Source: Actinomycetes bacterium
Lineage (GTDB): Bacteria > Actinomycetota > Acidimicrobiia > Acidimicrobiales > JAKAVM01
NCBI GenBank assembly: GCA_021827485.1
Contig: JAKAVM010000112.1
Coordinates: forward strand, 1-32,027
Reading direction: 5' to 3'
DNA: 32,027 bases
Shown piece after piece: positions 13,142-21,023 of this stretch. The notes beneath the pieces are model-generated. The model was not told the origin of the DNA and did not search any database. It worked only from the letters and a program-made list of their open reading frames with translations. The position numbers were made by a program, and so were the translations under genes. Position 1 is the first letter of the stretch. Every line of letters starts with the position of its first letter.

Positions 13142-14331
13142 CTTTGGCTAGTCTTTGGAGTTTTCCACTTTGAGCCGACGTATATGGGCGCTCCCATAAC
13201 TACACCCGTCGGAAGCTCAATATGGGAAGTTCCGGCCGCCTCAAACTGGCCAATAATGCTAAAGTCAAGGACAACCGCATCGCCAGAGTCAACTAGGCCA
13301 AGCCACAAGTATCCAGTGCCGCCAACGAGTGGATAGTAGTCAAGATCGCAAGCAATAGTTTCATAGCCTTGTTGAATCTCTATTGTATTGGTAACAACAA
13401 AGGCTGGAGATATGGGGGCTTGGCTAATTCCAATAAAGCATTTTCCGCTCCAAGAGATATCTGAATTCATCTCAATGACAACCGAGACCTTCTCACCGCA
13501 AGTAGGAGGTCCACTATCACTTGTAACTTTGATTGAAGTGAGCTGGATTGGCCCGCTATCTTTCAAATGAAGTGTGGCAAGCCCTTCGAGGGAACGCAGG
13601 TAGGAGTTTATTACTTGTTCGGTTGGTCCATCCATCGCAACGATCCCATTATCCAACCATATAGTTCGTTTACACATTGCTTGGACGGTAGATAGGTCGT
13701 GAGATACATAAACTAGCGTTGCGCCTTCTGCCAAGATCTCACGCATTCGCCCCAGAGATTTCTGCTGAAATGACGCGTCACCAACTGCAAGGACTTCATC
13801 GACCAACAAAACTCGGGGTTCCAACATCGCAGCTATAGAAAATGCAAGTCTCATCTGCATCCCGCTTGAGTAGAACTTGACCTGACGATCTATAGCCGAT
13901 CCAAGTTCAGCAAATACTACAATGTCTTCAAATCTCTCAGCTACGGCTTTCCTGGTCCAGCCCAGAAGAGAGCCGTAGATAAAAACATTTTCTCTGCCCG
14001 TCAAATCTTGGTGCAGCCCAGCCACAACCCCTAGAAGTGCGCCAACTCGACCACCTATCGAAGTCGTGCCTGCGTAGGGGACCATAACCTTAGACATCAA
14101 CTTCAACAAAGTTGTCTTGCCGGAACCATTGACGCCAATTAGACCGACAGATTCGCCCGGGGCGATCTCTATATTGATATCGCGAAGCGCCCAGCGCCAT
14201 CCTTCATCAGGGCGGCGAAGTACCTTAGCTAAAGCCCTTTGCATCTCATCGCGCAGCAACATCCGATGATCTGCTTTGAACCTCTTCCAGAGGTGTTCGA
14301 CGCTGATTGCTCCGTCAAGCAACGTCGGCAA
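13138..14331 (-). CDS. wzt: Polysaccharide ABC exporter ATPase with C-terminal substrate domain
   Basis: The 397-aa protein has Walker A GVNGSGKT (66-73), the ABC signature YSSGMQ (154-159), Walker B VLLVDE (174-179) and the switch His in YVSHDL (H211). Residues from about 245 to 397 form an extra beta-rich domain like the Wzt C-terminal carbohydrate-binding domain. In studied Wzt proteins that domain reads the finished, often methylated, chain end. With the permease gene upstream it forms a two-component ABC-2 exporter that moves a lipid-linked glycan across the membrane. The TTG start at 14331 overlaps the wzm end by 17 bases; there is no better in-frame start before the P-loop region. Confidence 0.92.
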   Translation of the reverse strand: MPTLLDGAISVEHLWKRFKADHRMLLRDEMQRALAKVLRRPDEGWRWALRDINIEIAPGESVGLIGVNGSGKTTLLKLMSKVMVPYAGTTSIGGRVGALLGVVAGLHQDLTGRENVFIYGSLLGWTRKAVAERFEDIVVFAELGSAIDRQVKFYSSGMQMRLAFSIAAMLEPRVLLVDEVLAVGDASFQQKSLGRMREILAEGATLVYVSHDLSTVQAMCKRTIWLDNGIVAMDGPTEQVINSYLRSLEGLATLHLKDSGPIQLTSIKVTSDSGPPTCGEKVSVVIEMNSDISWSGKCFIGISQAPISPAFVVTNTIEIQQGYETIACDLDYYPLVGGTGYLWLGLVDSGDAVVLDFSIIGQFEAAGTSHIELPTGVVMGAPIYVGSKWKTPKTSQS

Positions 14332-15184
14332 CCCTTGGCTCTAATCTCTTGAAGAGACTATATCCTATTGCAAGATATATGAACGAAGAAGGTATTGCAT
14401 AGGCAAGTAAATTCCATTCAGGCCCCTGATCAAAAAGAATGGCTTGACGAATGCTATCGATTATGGGAGCCAAGGGATTTATTGCAGAATAAATTACTTG
14501 GATATTCTCAGGGAGCTTTGAAAGTGAGTACATAACAGGGGTGGCAAAAAGACCGAATTGGACAATTATAGGAATGAGATGGCGAAGGTCTCTAAGGTAT
14601 ACCACGATGATTGAGGCAATCAGGGCTATTCCTAGCGTAAAAATTACTTCTAATAGGAAGAGAAACGGTACCCAGTAGGAGGTTGCAGAAGGGACGGTAT
14701 GTCCAATAGGGAACAAGACTAAGAAGATCAAGCTCGCTACAAACCCATCCACAATTGAAACCAAGACTGAAGAAATCGGAAAAACTTCTCTTGGGCAGTA
14801 GATCTTATTGACTAGATAAAGATTAGTCACAAGGCTCATCCCGCCTTGGGAGATTGAGTTAGCAAAGAACGTCCAGGGCACTAGACCTGCGTATGCAAAT
14901 AGATAGGCGGGTTTCCCGCTTGTACCTATGTTGATCACGCTATGAGCGGAAAGTAGCGTGAAAATAATCATGAGAGTTGCTGGGGTAAGAATTGCCCAGG
15001 CAAAGCCCAAGTGCGCTTGCTTGTAACGTACTCTAAGTTCCCGTTCAGTTAGGGCACGAAGAAGCCGTCTGGATCTGGCTAACTCTAATAAATCAGCTCT
15101 GGGGTTTAGTTTTCGTCGAAATCTAAGTTCACGAGGAGGCTGATCTGGTATTTGTCGGAATGGAGTTTCGCTAATGCTGCTCAT
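14315..15184 (-). CDS. wzm: Polysaccharide ABC exporter permease
   Basis: The 289-aa protein shows the ABC-2 permease layout: a cytoplasmic N-terminus with LTERELRVRYKQAHLGFAWA, then about six hydrophobic segments, with the family motif around LVNKIYCPREVFPISSVL and an INPLAPIIDSIRQAILF loop near the end. This is the Wzm/TagG/RfbA type. It would form the membrane channel for the Wzt ATPase encoded next and export a lipid-linked polysaccharide. The ATG at 15184 is the first gene of the minus-strand run, so the promoter should lie in the 15185-15513 gap. Confidence 0.92.
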   Translation of the reverse strand: MSSISETPFRQIPDQPPRELRFRRKLNPRADLLELARSRRLLRALTERELRVRYKQAHLGFAWAILTPATLMIIFTLLSAHSVINIGTSGKPAYLFAYAGLVPWTFFANSISQGGMSLVTNLYLVNKIYCPREVFPISSVLVSIVDGFVASLIFLVLFPIGHTVPSATSYWVPFLFLLEVIFTLGIALIASIIVVYLRDLRHLIPIIVQFGLFATPVMYSLSKLPENIQVIYSAINPLAPIIDSIRQAILFDQGPEWNLLAYAIPSSFIYLAIGYSLFKRLEPRVADVA

Positions 15185-15341
15185 TTGATCGGATCAGTCT
15201 AGTTTATTGAATGGCTTGAGGGTGAAGTTTAGGCAGTTAGCACTATTAAATGAGGTTGGTAGTGAGGGTTTTCAGGGACCGCGGGAAGGTTTCAGACGGT
15301 GTGCACTTGTGGATCAAGGCCCATACCACTACTGTCTCATG

Positions 15342-15434
15342 CCCGTATAGTAAAGGCCATTACTATACGGGTTAGGTCGTAATGTAACGGGTCTGCTGAA
15401 GCTTTGGCTTCCAAATTAGCTTAGAATGTTCTAA
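15342..15434. promoter_or_regulatory. Cluster of three inverted repeats upstream of wzm
   Basis: A perfect 12-base stem CCCGTATAGTAA / TTACTATACGGG with a 6-base loop lies at 15342-15371. It is followed by GAAGC-TTTG-GCTTC (15398-15411) and TTAGAA-TG-TTCTAA (15421-15434). The cluster sits between divergent genes (wzm on minus, the 491-aa gene on plus), so it may be operators or a transcript-end structure. No T-run follows the large stem on either strand, which argues against a classical intrinsic terminator. The remaining bases 15185-15341 show nothing recognisable. Confidence 0.5.
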
Positions 15435-15448
15435 TCAGCTTATGCTTG

Positions 15449-15540
15449 TGTGTTGATGGGTAGATTGAGATCAGCGCCACCGACAAATCGATGGTGGCGA
15501 CTGGACTACGCTGATGGGGGTAAGAAATAGTGTTTCTAAA
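15449..15540 (+). pseudogene. Decayed fragment of an AAA ATPase gene (Walker A region)
   Basis: This stretch aligns base for base with 17272-17361 inside the intact AAA ATPase gene. Shared runs include TGTGTTGATG, TAGATTGA and CACCGACAAATC, followed by ATGGTG, ACTGGACT and GGGTAAGA. A one-base loss near 15475 shifts the frame. In the shifted frame it still reads TDKSMVATGLR before a stop where the intact copy reads TDKSMVITGLRGVGKT. It is therefore a relic of a homologous gene. It runs directly into the annotated start of the 491-aa gene, whose first codons may be borrowed from it. Confidence 0.75.
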
Positions 15541-16989
15541 GCTTTGGTAACGATCTGCTATGACGAAGTTCACTGGAAGGATCAATCGCTAACGATCGGT
15601 CCTTCACTGCAAAATCGAAGCGGCCCGATCCGAAACTACTGGGCTGCGATGTGTTGTTTCTTGGCACCAGAGAAGATGCAGCCGGTTGGCTCAGACGATA
15701 TAACTGAGAACCAGGAACCGTTCGTGTATCTAGTGGAACTCGACCCGGCTCCGAATGATTGGATTCTCGACGATCCCGACTACCAACTGATTGTATTGCC
15801 TCCAAAGGTGGAGCGGGCTATACGCCAGCGTCGGGCAATCGTTCTAGTATCGTACGCTCACGAAGGATTCCGACACTTTCAGGCCGGGCGTATGGCGCGA
15901 AATCGACTATTGCGATCGTTGAGTTCGCGAGGCCCGCTTCGGCGACAAGTTCAAACTAGCATTTTTGATACCCTTAGCGTTTTTGCCACTCTATATGACT
16001 TGTCGCCAGAGCAGCTGTGGTTTGTATCGGCCAATGTCAATGTAGTGGAGGAAGAGTCCCTATGGCGAACCGCAAGGGGGTTGAGCGTTTCCCCGTTTAC
16101 TTTGCGCCAATGCGAGATCACTTCATTTGGCATTGGACTTGCCGCTAGAGAGAGCTTTTTGCGCGGGAGAGGCCCCGCAACAATTTTAGAAGATTCAGAT
16201 CATGCTGAGAGGCGCGCAATTACTCTTAAGTGGGTACCGAATCCATTCTCAGGGTATGGGATAGATGATCAATGGCAAGAACCGAAGTGGAGATATTCTT
16301 TTCTGAATCGCAGGTTTAGGCAAAACCGGTGGTGGGTTCTAGAGCGGCTATTCGACTCAGGTCTACTGGAGTACGGATATGTTTCATTTCCAAGAATGAC
16401 CCCTGGTATGTTGAAGAAGGTTGAGGACAAGACTCGCGGTAATAGATTGGACGAACTTCTCACCCAGTTGCCACTGCACGCTGACATCGAATGGGTGAGC
16501 AATCCTCACGAAGTACTCTTCTACACTAATCCGGAAAATACTCACGCTGTTATGACTTATCCAACCGAGGTGGCTCGGGATTCGGCACTCCAGGTTGTCG
16601 TCGAGACTTATTACCAGAACGATTTCAGCAACAGCACTATGTTTACCGAGAAGTCCTTCAAGTGCCTCATGGGTCGCGGCCCTGCCATCATCGTTGGGCC
16701 ACGAGATACTTTGAAATATCTAAATTCAATAGGAGTCGAGACGTGGTCGAACGTCATTGACGAATCCTATGATAACTTCGGAGATTGGGATCTTATAACC
16801 CACCGACCACGTCGTTTGGATGCTGCGATGGATGCAGTACTTCCTGTCATTGGTGATGCTCGTGAATCACGGAAGGCTGTGTTTGCTTGCCAATCTCAGT
16901 ATAAGCATAATCTTCGATGGCTTATCGAGGCGGATAAGCCGTGGGACCGACTGTTGCAGGAACTCGAAAGTACACTTTCGTCCATGTGA
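15514..16989 (+). CDS. Protein of unknown function, possibly glycan-related (491 aa)
   Basis: No family can be named with certainty. The C-terminal part has the block MFTEKSFKCLMGRGPAIIVG, then LNSIGVETWSNVIDESYDNFGDWD, a pattern I associate with uncharacterised proteins near polysaccharide genes and in some phages that resemble glycosyltransferases (T-E-K-x-F...P...V-G...L-G...IDESYD). No signal peptide or membrane segment is evident. The ATG at 15514 lies inside a relic of an AAA ATPase gene and has no ribosome binding site. The native start may be TTG 15544 (LVTICYDEVHW), or the N-terminus may have been lost. The gene is flanked by two homologous ATPase segments, suggesting arrival by recombination. 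Confidence 0.6.
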   Translation: MGVRNSVSKALVTICYDEVHWKDQSLTIGPSLQNRSGPIRNYWAAMCCFLAPEKMQPVGSDDITENQEPFVYLVELDPAPNDWILDDPDYQLIVLPPKVERAIRQRRAIVLVSYAHEGFRHFQAGRMARNRLLRSLSSRGPLRRQVQTSIFDTLSVFATLYDLSPEQLWFVSANVNVVEEESLWRTARGLSVSPFTLRQCEITSFGIGLAARESFLRGRGPATILEDSDHAERRAITLKWVPNPFSGYGIDDQWQEPKWRYSFLNRRFRQNRWWVLERLFDSGLLEYGYVSFPRMTPGMLKKVEDKTRGNRLDELLTQLPLHADIEWVSNPHEVLFYTNPENTHAVMTYPTEVARDSALQVVVETYYQNDFSNSTMFTEKSFKCLMGRGPAIIVGPRDTLKYLNSIGVETWSNVIDESYDNFGDWDLITHRPRRLDAAMDAVLPVIGDARESRKAVFACQSQYKHNLRWLIEADKPWDRLLQELESTLSSM

Positions 16990-17141
16990 ATACCACTTAG
17001 GTTGAAGAAAAGCTTTCCCAATTTATTCTAATCGTATAGTGAAGACAATTAGCATACTATTACGACGTTATGAAAATAGAGCACACATCCAACATATAGA
17101 ATGAAGTTAGCAAAGGTATAGCAACTTATTGGAAGTTCAAT

Positions 17142-17166
17142 AGATATTCGATAAGTATGAATATCT
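17142..17166 (+). promoter_or_regulatory. 8-base inverted repeat upstream of the AAA ATPase
   Basis: AGATATTC (17142-17149) and GAATATCT (17159-17166) form a perfect inverted repeat with a 9-base spacer, ending 16 bases before the GTG start of the ATPase gene. The surrounding 16990-17182 is AT-rich and otherwise empty. An operator or the base of a 5' leader hairpin is plausible. Confidence 0.4.
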
Positions 17167-17182
17167 TTGATAAGTTAGAGAC

Positions 17183-18418
17183 GTGGATCCTAGAACTAAT
17201 CCTTACACCCCGAACGCTGGCGCCCAGCCGCCAGTACTGGCGGGTCGATCGAGCCTCTTGGATAACTTTTCTGTGTTGATGAATAGATTGAAAGCTGGGC
17301 GCACCGACAAATCAATGGTGATCACTGGACTGCGCGGGGTGGGTAAGACTGTGCTTCTAGGTGTCTTCCGTAAGAACGCCGATGATTCGGGCTGGGTGAC
17401 GCTTGAGAGCGAAATCTCCAAGCACGATGATATGGCATTTGGGAAGATGATCGCCAAAGAAATGCGTAGAGCACTTTTTTCCTTGGATCCTGCGCGCAAA
17501 TGGGCGAAACGAGCTCGACGTGCTGCGGGTGTACTCCGATCCTTTTCCTTGACGGTCGATCCAGGCGGGTCGCTATCTGTTGGACTCGATGTCGAACGAA
17601 TGTATGGCACCGCAGATTCAGGACAGCTCGATTCAGATCTTACCGATCTCTTTGTAGCCCTTGGTGAAGCGGCCCAAGAAAAGGGAACTGGCATTTTGTT
17701 ATTGTTTGATGAGATTCATTGTCTGTCGCTGTCTCAGCTTGAAGCTCTCATCATGGGCCTACACAAATGTGTCCAACGAAGCCTCCCCATCACCCTCGTC
17801 GGCGCAGGACTTCCTCAGACTTTGGAGTTGTCTTCCGAAGCTAAGTCGTATTCCGAGAGACTATTCTCATTCCCACAGATCGGAGCGCTTTCGGCCGACG
17901 AGGCTAAATACGCTCTCATTGAGCCAGCATCTCATCTCGGAATAACATTCGAGGAGTCTGCTATTGATTTCATTTGTGAGTACACCGGAGGCTATCCATA
18001 TTTTCTCCAGGAGTATGGAAAGGCTGTGTGGAATGTTTCTGGAGGTGAGATGATCACCTTAGAAGATGCAAAGGTTGCACAAAGTCTTGTCGAACATGAG
18101 CTTGATGAGAATTTCTTTGCGACCCGCATATCAGGCGCAACTCAATTGGAATATGCGTACATGAGGGCGATGGCTGAACTTGGCGACGGACCTCAGCTCG
18201 CTGGAGACGTTGCTTCGTTACTGGATCGCACATCTCCCCAAGTGTCGCCGACGCGCTCAAACCTCATTGCAAAGGGCCAGCTATATACCCCTCAATTCGG
18301 ATATGCGGATTTCACGGTGCCCCAGTTTGCGCGTTACCTCCGTCGCAGGGGACCACTCGAAGTGCCCAAACAACGTCCAAAAACAGGACGGGATCGTGTT
18401 GACGAACAATTGAGATAG
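17183..18418 (+). CDS. AAA ATPase with C-terminal winged-helix-like region
   Basis: The 411-aa protein begins NPYTPNAGAQPPVLAGR, then a Walker A loop GLRGVGKT (49-56) and Walker B ILLLFDEIH (171-178). A sensor-like SLPITLVGAGLP follows, then FPQIGALSADEAKYAL and GYPYFLQEYG. The C-terminal ~90 residues look like a winged-helix segment. This is the Orc1/Cdc6- or AAA_16-like stand-alone ATPase common in actinobacteria; its biological role is not established. The start is GTG at 17183 with a weak AGAG before it. A relic of a close homologue lies at 15449-15540, so the gene family has been duplicated and broken locally. Confidence 0.85.
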   Translation: MDPRTNPYTPNAGAQPPVLAGRSSLLDNFSVLMNRLKAGRTDKSMVITGLRGVGKTVLLGVFRKNADDSGWVTLESEISKHDDMAFGKMIAKEMRRALFSLDPARKWAKRARRAAGVLRSFSLTVDPGGSLSVGLDVERMYGTADSGQLDSDLTDLFVALGEAAQEKGTGILLLFDEIHCLSLSQLEALIMGLHKCVQRSLPITLVGAGLPQTLELSSEAKSYSERLFSFPQIGALSADEAKYALIEPASHLGITFEESAIDFICEYTGGYPYFLQEYGKAVWNVSGGEMITLEDAKVAQSLVEHELDENFFATRISGATQLEYAYMRAMAELGDGPQLAGDVASLLDRTSPQVSPTRSNLIAKGQLYTPQFGYADFTVPQFARYLRRRGPLEVPKQRPKTGRDRVDEQLR

Positions 18419-18484
18419 CATTGAGTAGCGGCTTAAGCGACTAATCCTATGAGATATCGAAGATTGGGAACTGCTGTCGGTTAC

Positions 18485-19054
18485 TCAGAGGGAGACCTTG
18501 AATATTGCTTCAATTGTATCTCCTAGGTTGGACCAATTTAGAACTGAATTGGTCACTGATTTTGCTACGCGGCCCACTCGATTATGCTCTGCAAAAGCCC
18601 GGAGTGCATTAGTTTCTGGACAAGTTCCACTCGTCAGTTCTGTTGCGGGCCTAAGAAGAGGAGCATCGCGATGGAGTATTTTTCTAAGAGTCGGTTCAGC
18701 AATATTTTTTGTTCGAATCCGAAGTGGAATGAATCCTTCTAAGGCAACCTTTGTGCGGAGAATGTTTGGCTCGAAATACGATATGTGGTCACCACCTATT
18801 GCTGACCAGCTATCTCGGAGAAGCCTCCTCGACAAAGAACTAAAGTTTGGAGTGGTGAGATACAGGATCCCACCAGGTGCAAGGACCTCCTTTGCTCTTT
18901 GAAAGAACTTACTTGGGTGGGGTACATGCTCAATTGTCTCGATCATCGTAATCACGTCGAATTTTCCATCTATTTCAAAAAAGTCAGCAGTTGTACACTG
19001 AGAATTTAGGATCGTACGAGCGATATTGATCGCAGACGGTGATCGGTCTATTTC
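18485..19054 (-). pseudogene. SAM methyltransferase, 5'-truncated
   Basis: The minus-strand frame from 19054 reads EIDRSPSAINIART, then KFDVITMIETIEHVPHPSKFF and VLAPGGILYLTTPN. This is the second half of a class I methyltransferase (Methyltransf_23 type): the adenosine-binding acidic strand, the motif IV region, and the GGILYLTTPN strand. A TAA at 19055-19057 cuts the frame just before EIDRSP, where the SAM-binding E-x-G-x-G-x-G motif should stand. No such motif is found in the 100 bases upstream. The longest ATG frame begins only at 18955. The protein cannot be active as it stands. The gene lies in a zone of other fragments between 15449 and 19163. Confidence 0.75.
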
Positions 19055-19162
19055 TTATTGGAAGGTGCTATGAACCTACTCCATATTCCGTAGATACGAA
19101 CCTAAGATGAAGAAGAATATGCATAGGGTACAATTATCCTATTCGTGGACAAAGCGCCGCGA

Positions 19163-19537
19163 TTAAGGAGCATTGCTTTGGAGTAGAGGGTTAGAAAGAT
19201 GAAGATCCTCGATATGACCAAAATCATCAGTGTTGGCCGTCCACAACGTTGAGTTGTTCTCTATTGCAGTGGCTGCCACTATTGAATCACCTAGACTCAT
19301 TTGTTTGAGCTGGCGAAGTTTAATAGCTAGCTCGACAATAGCGTCTGTAAGCGGCAAGCCATATGATTCGTTAAAGAGTGCGTCAAGGAGCAAGAGTTCA
19401 TTTGCTGGAATACGCGAGTATCCCAATGCTTCAATTTTAGTAATACTCGCGTGAGCAATGTCTTTGTTGGCAACTAGCTCACTGCTTAGGATTCCTTTCG
19501 CTAGGTAAATGAATATATTAGTATCGAGAATGATCAT
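19163..19537 (-). CDS. vapC: PIN-domain ribonuclease toxin (VapC family), second pair
   Basis: From ATG 19537 the protein begins MIILDTNIFIYL, with PIN acidic residues D5, E36 (ITKIEALGY), D84 (MSLGDSIVAATA) and D104/D105 (ANTDDF). It is 124 residues, a normal length. The longer frame from 19591 runs back into the antitoxin gene and puts 18 non-family residues before the PIN start, so it is rejected. The gap to the antitoxin stop is only 5 bases. It differs clearly in sequence from the PIN toxin at 450-839 and has a different antitoxin type. Confidence 0.87.
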   Translation of the reverse strand: MIILDTNIFIYLAKGILSSELVANKDIAHASITKIEALGYSRIPANELLLLDALFNESYGLPLTDAIVELAIKLRQLKQMSLGDSIVAATAIENNSTLWTANTDDFGHIEDLHLSNPLLQSNAP

Positions 19538-19542
19538 CGCAC

Positions 19543-19806
19543 CTAAGCCCTTCCGGGAAGAGGACGATCCTTTCTGATGCCACGTTGCCATTCAACAGGA
19601 TTGCCTATATATGAATAGCTGTTGATTTCTTGCAACTGTCGAATCAGTTCCTGGATTCTCGCGCGGTCTTGCTTTGGCTTAGCAATAGGCAATCCAATAA
19701 GGGCTTTTTGTCCCAGCGTTAGTTGTGCATCCTCAACATATTGCTTAGGAACACGAAGAGCATACGAATTTCCCGTTCTTATTACTGTAACTAAATAGGT
19801 ACTCAT
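19543..19806 (-). CDS. SpoVT-AbrB fold antitoxin
   Basis: The 87-aa protein opens MSTYLVTVIRTGNSYALRVP, with the swapped-hairpin AbrB pattern (G-N-S...R-V-P-K) used by MazE- and VapB-type antitoxins. A Lys/Arg-rich, helical C-terminal half (KPKQDRARIQELIRQLQEI) probably binds the PIN toxin encoded 5 bases downstream. The N-terminal domain would bind the inverted repeat found just upstream of its own start. ATG at 19806 is the natural start. Confidence 0.83.
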   Translation of the reverse strand: MSTYLVTVIRTGNSYALRVPKQYVEDAQLTLGQKALIGLPIAKPKQDRARIQELIRQLQEINSYSYIGNPVEWQRGIRKDRPLPGRA

Positions 19807-19812
19807 GTATAT

Positions 19813-19842
19813 ATGTTAGTATTTACTAATAACTATAGTCAA
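19813..19842 (-). promoter_or_regulatory. Promoter and inverted-repeat operator of the AbrB-PIN operon
   Basis: On the minus strand TTGACT (19842-19837) and TAACAT (19818-19813) are 18 bases apart and could be -35 and -10 boxes. Between and overlapping them lies a perfect inverted repeat TTAGTA-TT-TACTAA (19816-19829, plus strand), ten bases from the antitoxin ATG. A repressor bound there would block the promoter, as expected for an autoregulated toxin-antitoxin operon. Confidence 0.5.
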
Positions 19843-20032
19843 AGTCATCATAGAAATCATGATTTCAGGAACACTTGAAACGCTGTTACCTTTGATCAAC
19901 AAGTGATAGCTATTGGTCTCAAGTCATCGCTCTTGTGTGCCGATAACCAAACGATGGTATCTTGGTACCAGCAATTATGATCCGGTTTCGAGGGCTCGAC
20001 CGGATGACGACATTGAGAACGAAAGGCATTCG

Positions 20033-21004
20033 GTGCGGGTACTCGTCACTGGAGGAGCAGGTTTTATCGGCTCCCATTTAGTTGAGCAACTGATAAAACG
20101 TGAAGACCAAGTTGTTGTGTTGGATGACTTATCGACTGGGTCTGTCGAAAATCTAAGACATGCTCAATCTATTTGTGATTTTGAAGTAGTTGAAGGCTCA
20201 GTAACTGATGAATTGCTGGTAGATAGCTTGGTGCAAGAGTGCGATGCAATTTTGCACATGGCCGCCGCTGTTGGGGTGAAACTGGTTATGGATCGGCCTC
20301 TAGAGTCTTTCCAAACAAATGTTCGTGGAACTGAAGTGGTCGTTGAAGCCGCTGATAGGCATTCGGTCAAAGTTTTAGTGGCATCGACCTCAGAAGTGTA
20401 CGGGAAAAATCGTTCCGGGGTATTTAGCGAAGACAGCGACTTCGTCTACGGCCCGACCTCGGTTACCCGGTGGACTTATGCCCTTTCAAAGGCAACCGAT
20501 GAAGTTATTGCTTACTACTATTTTCTTGAGAAAGGACTCTCAACCGTGATTTTTCGTCTTTTCAATACAGTAGGTCCCAGACAGAGTGGGGATTTCGGAA
20601 TGGTCCTACCGAGATTTGTTCGCCAAGCTCTAAGCGGTGCGCCATTGACTGTCCATGGTAATGGAACACAGAAACGGTGCTTTTGTCACGTCGAAGATGC
20701 GGTGAGAGGAATCTTATCTCTCCTGGATGAACCTAGAGCGATAGGCGGAACTTTCAATATTGGTTCCACTGAAGAAATTTCAATTATTGATGCAGCCAAG
20801 CGCGTGATTGAAGAGACAGGCAGCTCTTCTGAAATTCAACTTATTGATTACTTAGATGTATATGGAGCAGGCTTTGAAGATATTCCGAGGCGAGTACCTG
20901 ATATTTCTAAGATCTCTAATCTAACCGGTTGGAAACCTACTCGTGAGATGGATTACATAATTCAAAGTGTTATCGAGAGCGTTTCGTCAGAGCTAGTTCT
21001 TTGA
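20033..21004 (+). CDS. NAD-dependent sugar-nucleotide epimerase/dehydratase (extended SDR)
   Basis: The longest frame starts at 19913, but GTG at 20033 gives VRVLVTGGAGFIGSHL at the very N-terminus and has GAAAGG six bases upstream, so it is preferred (323 aa). The NAD-binding GGAGFIGS (7-14), STSEVYG (118-124) and catalytic Y149-x3-K153 are all present. RLFNTVGPRQSGDFGMVLPRFVRQAL and HGNGTQKRCFCHVEDAV form the sugar-nucleotide binding part. UDP-glucose 4-epimerase and UDP-glucuronate-type enzymes both fit; sequence alone does not decide. It stands 19 bases before the wecA-like gene, so it probably supplies a donor for the same glycan. Confidence 0.88.
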   Translation: MRVLVTGGAGFIGSHLVEQLIKREDQVVVLDDLSTGSVENLRHAQSICDFEVVEGSVTDELLVDSLVQECDAILHMAAAVGVKLVMDRPLESFQTNVRGTEVVVEAADRHSVKVLVASTSEVYGKNRSGVFSEDSDFVYGPTSVTRWTYALSKATDEVIAYYYFLEKGLSTVIFRLFNTVGPRQSGDFGMVLPRFVRQALSGAPLTVHGNGTQKRCFCHVEDAVRGILSLLDEPRAIGGTFNIGSTEEISIIDAAKRVIEETGSSSEIQLIDYLDVYGAGFEDIPRRVPDISKISNLTGWKPTREMDYIIQSVIESVSSELVL

Positions 21005-21023
21005 GTAGATAAATTTCACTAGC

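Noticed and set aside
15398-15411. GAAGC-TTTG-GCTTC hairpin as a second omega-RNA relic
   Set aside because: It resembles the GGAGC-TTTG-GCTCC hairpin in the mini-element, but no other IS end or right-end hairpin is nearby.
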